Notes under the pieces: model-generated | The model's database searches: none | Seen by the model: the letters and a program-made list of their open reading frames with translations, nothing else | What the model was told of the DNA's origin: nothing | Program-made: the position numbers and the translations under genes | In this document: in pieces, positions 63,766-64,000 of the stretch | Layout: every line of letters starts with the position of its first letter | Position numbering within the stretch: position 1 is the stretch's first letter | Origin: Argyresthia goedartella | Taxonomy: Eukaryota > Arthropoda > Insecta > Lepidoptera > Argyresthiidae | DNA: 64,000 nt | Direction of reading: 5' to 3' | Assembly: GCA_949825045.1 (NCBI GenBank) | Contig: OX463813.1 | Location: 25,588,001-25,652,000 of the forward strand

Positions 63766-64000
63766 TCACAAGATTCACGGATTACACTGTTTCTGCTCCG
63801 AACGCCTCTGTAGTGTCAGTGTGGTTATGAGGAAACTCTCATGCTTACCCAGTCCGTTTAGAATATGGCCTCCACCGCCAGGGCGCGGTCTGAATTGCGC
63901 AAACAGCTCGGCTTTTAGTTTAATGGTGACTGGTCAAACCGTAGAAGAATAGAGAATCATATAAGAGAACAATTTTTCCGGAGAAATTATTGATAAATAT

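Overview
The window looks like lepidopteran (moth or butterfly) nuclear DNA. It is AT-rich, has no bacterial gene organisation, and is packed with repeats I recognise as characteristic of Lepidoptera: tRNA-derived SINEs, the dispersed 'AAGTGCGAGTCGGACTCG' repeat, LINE 3' ends with short tandem tails, Gypsy, maT-type mariner, piggyBac-like and hAT remnants, and a DIRS-type tyrosine-recombinase retrotransposon. I found no complete host gene. Two or three exon-like pieces (best 46152-46301, also 61434-61581) may belong to one. The assignment rests on family recognition, not on a search.

Layout. 1-3340 (-): LINE-A, a CR1/Jockey-group LINE with endonuclease and reverse transcriptase (RT) on the minus strand, broken by frameshifts. 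3515-8774 (+): a DIRS-like retrotransposon with structurally complete ends: inverted terminal repeats, an internal complementary region, a Gag that needs a 597-bp intron removed, RT, RNase H and a tyrosine recombinase, all now mutated. The intron holds five hairpin units whose stems covary perfectly. 8775-12060: SINEs, repeat fragments and a 29-bp perfect palindrome. 12060-15085 (+): a decayed LINE-B copy. 15300-16700: copies of the dispersed repeat. 16690-22140 (+): a three-level nest, in which LINE-D is split by LINE-C, which is itself split by a 271-bp LINE 3' fragment. 24430-25705 (+): first maT mariner, with two stops. 25900-29090: SINEs and a LINE RNase H remnant. 29257-36057 (+): a Gypsy LTR element with two 340-bp LTRs, interrupted by a second maT mariner whose transposase is open. 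36060-39240: LINE and SINE fragments. 39250-41410 (-): a piggyBac-like remnant. 42395-43334 (+): a hAT fragment interrupted by a repeat. 44000-52900: mostly non-coding, with SINEs, tandem repeats and a possible host exon. 52966-57890 (-): a nearly full-length LINE-B copy with ORF1 and ORF2. 57955-60125: LINE fragments, including a second LINE-D copy (-). 60235-64000: SINEs, LINE ends, a CA microsatellite and a possible terminal exon.

Relationships. Several nestings can be resolved at base level. Removing the 271-bp insert restores the LINE-C endonuclease frame. Removing the maT element restores the Gypsy pol frame. LINE-C sits inside an older LINE-D. The Gypsy LTRs differ at only 4 of 340 positions, although its coding region is badly damaged. 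The most unusual signal is the set of covarying hairpins inside the DIRS gag intron, which would survive only in unspliced genomic RNA.
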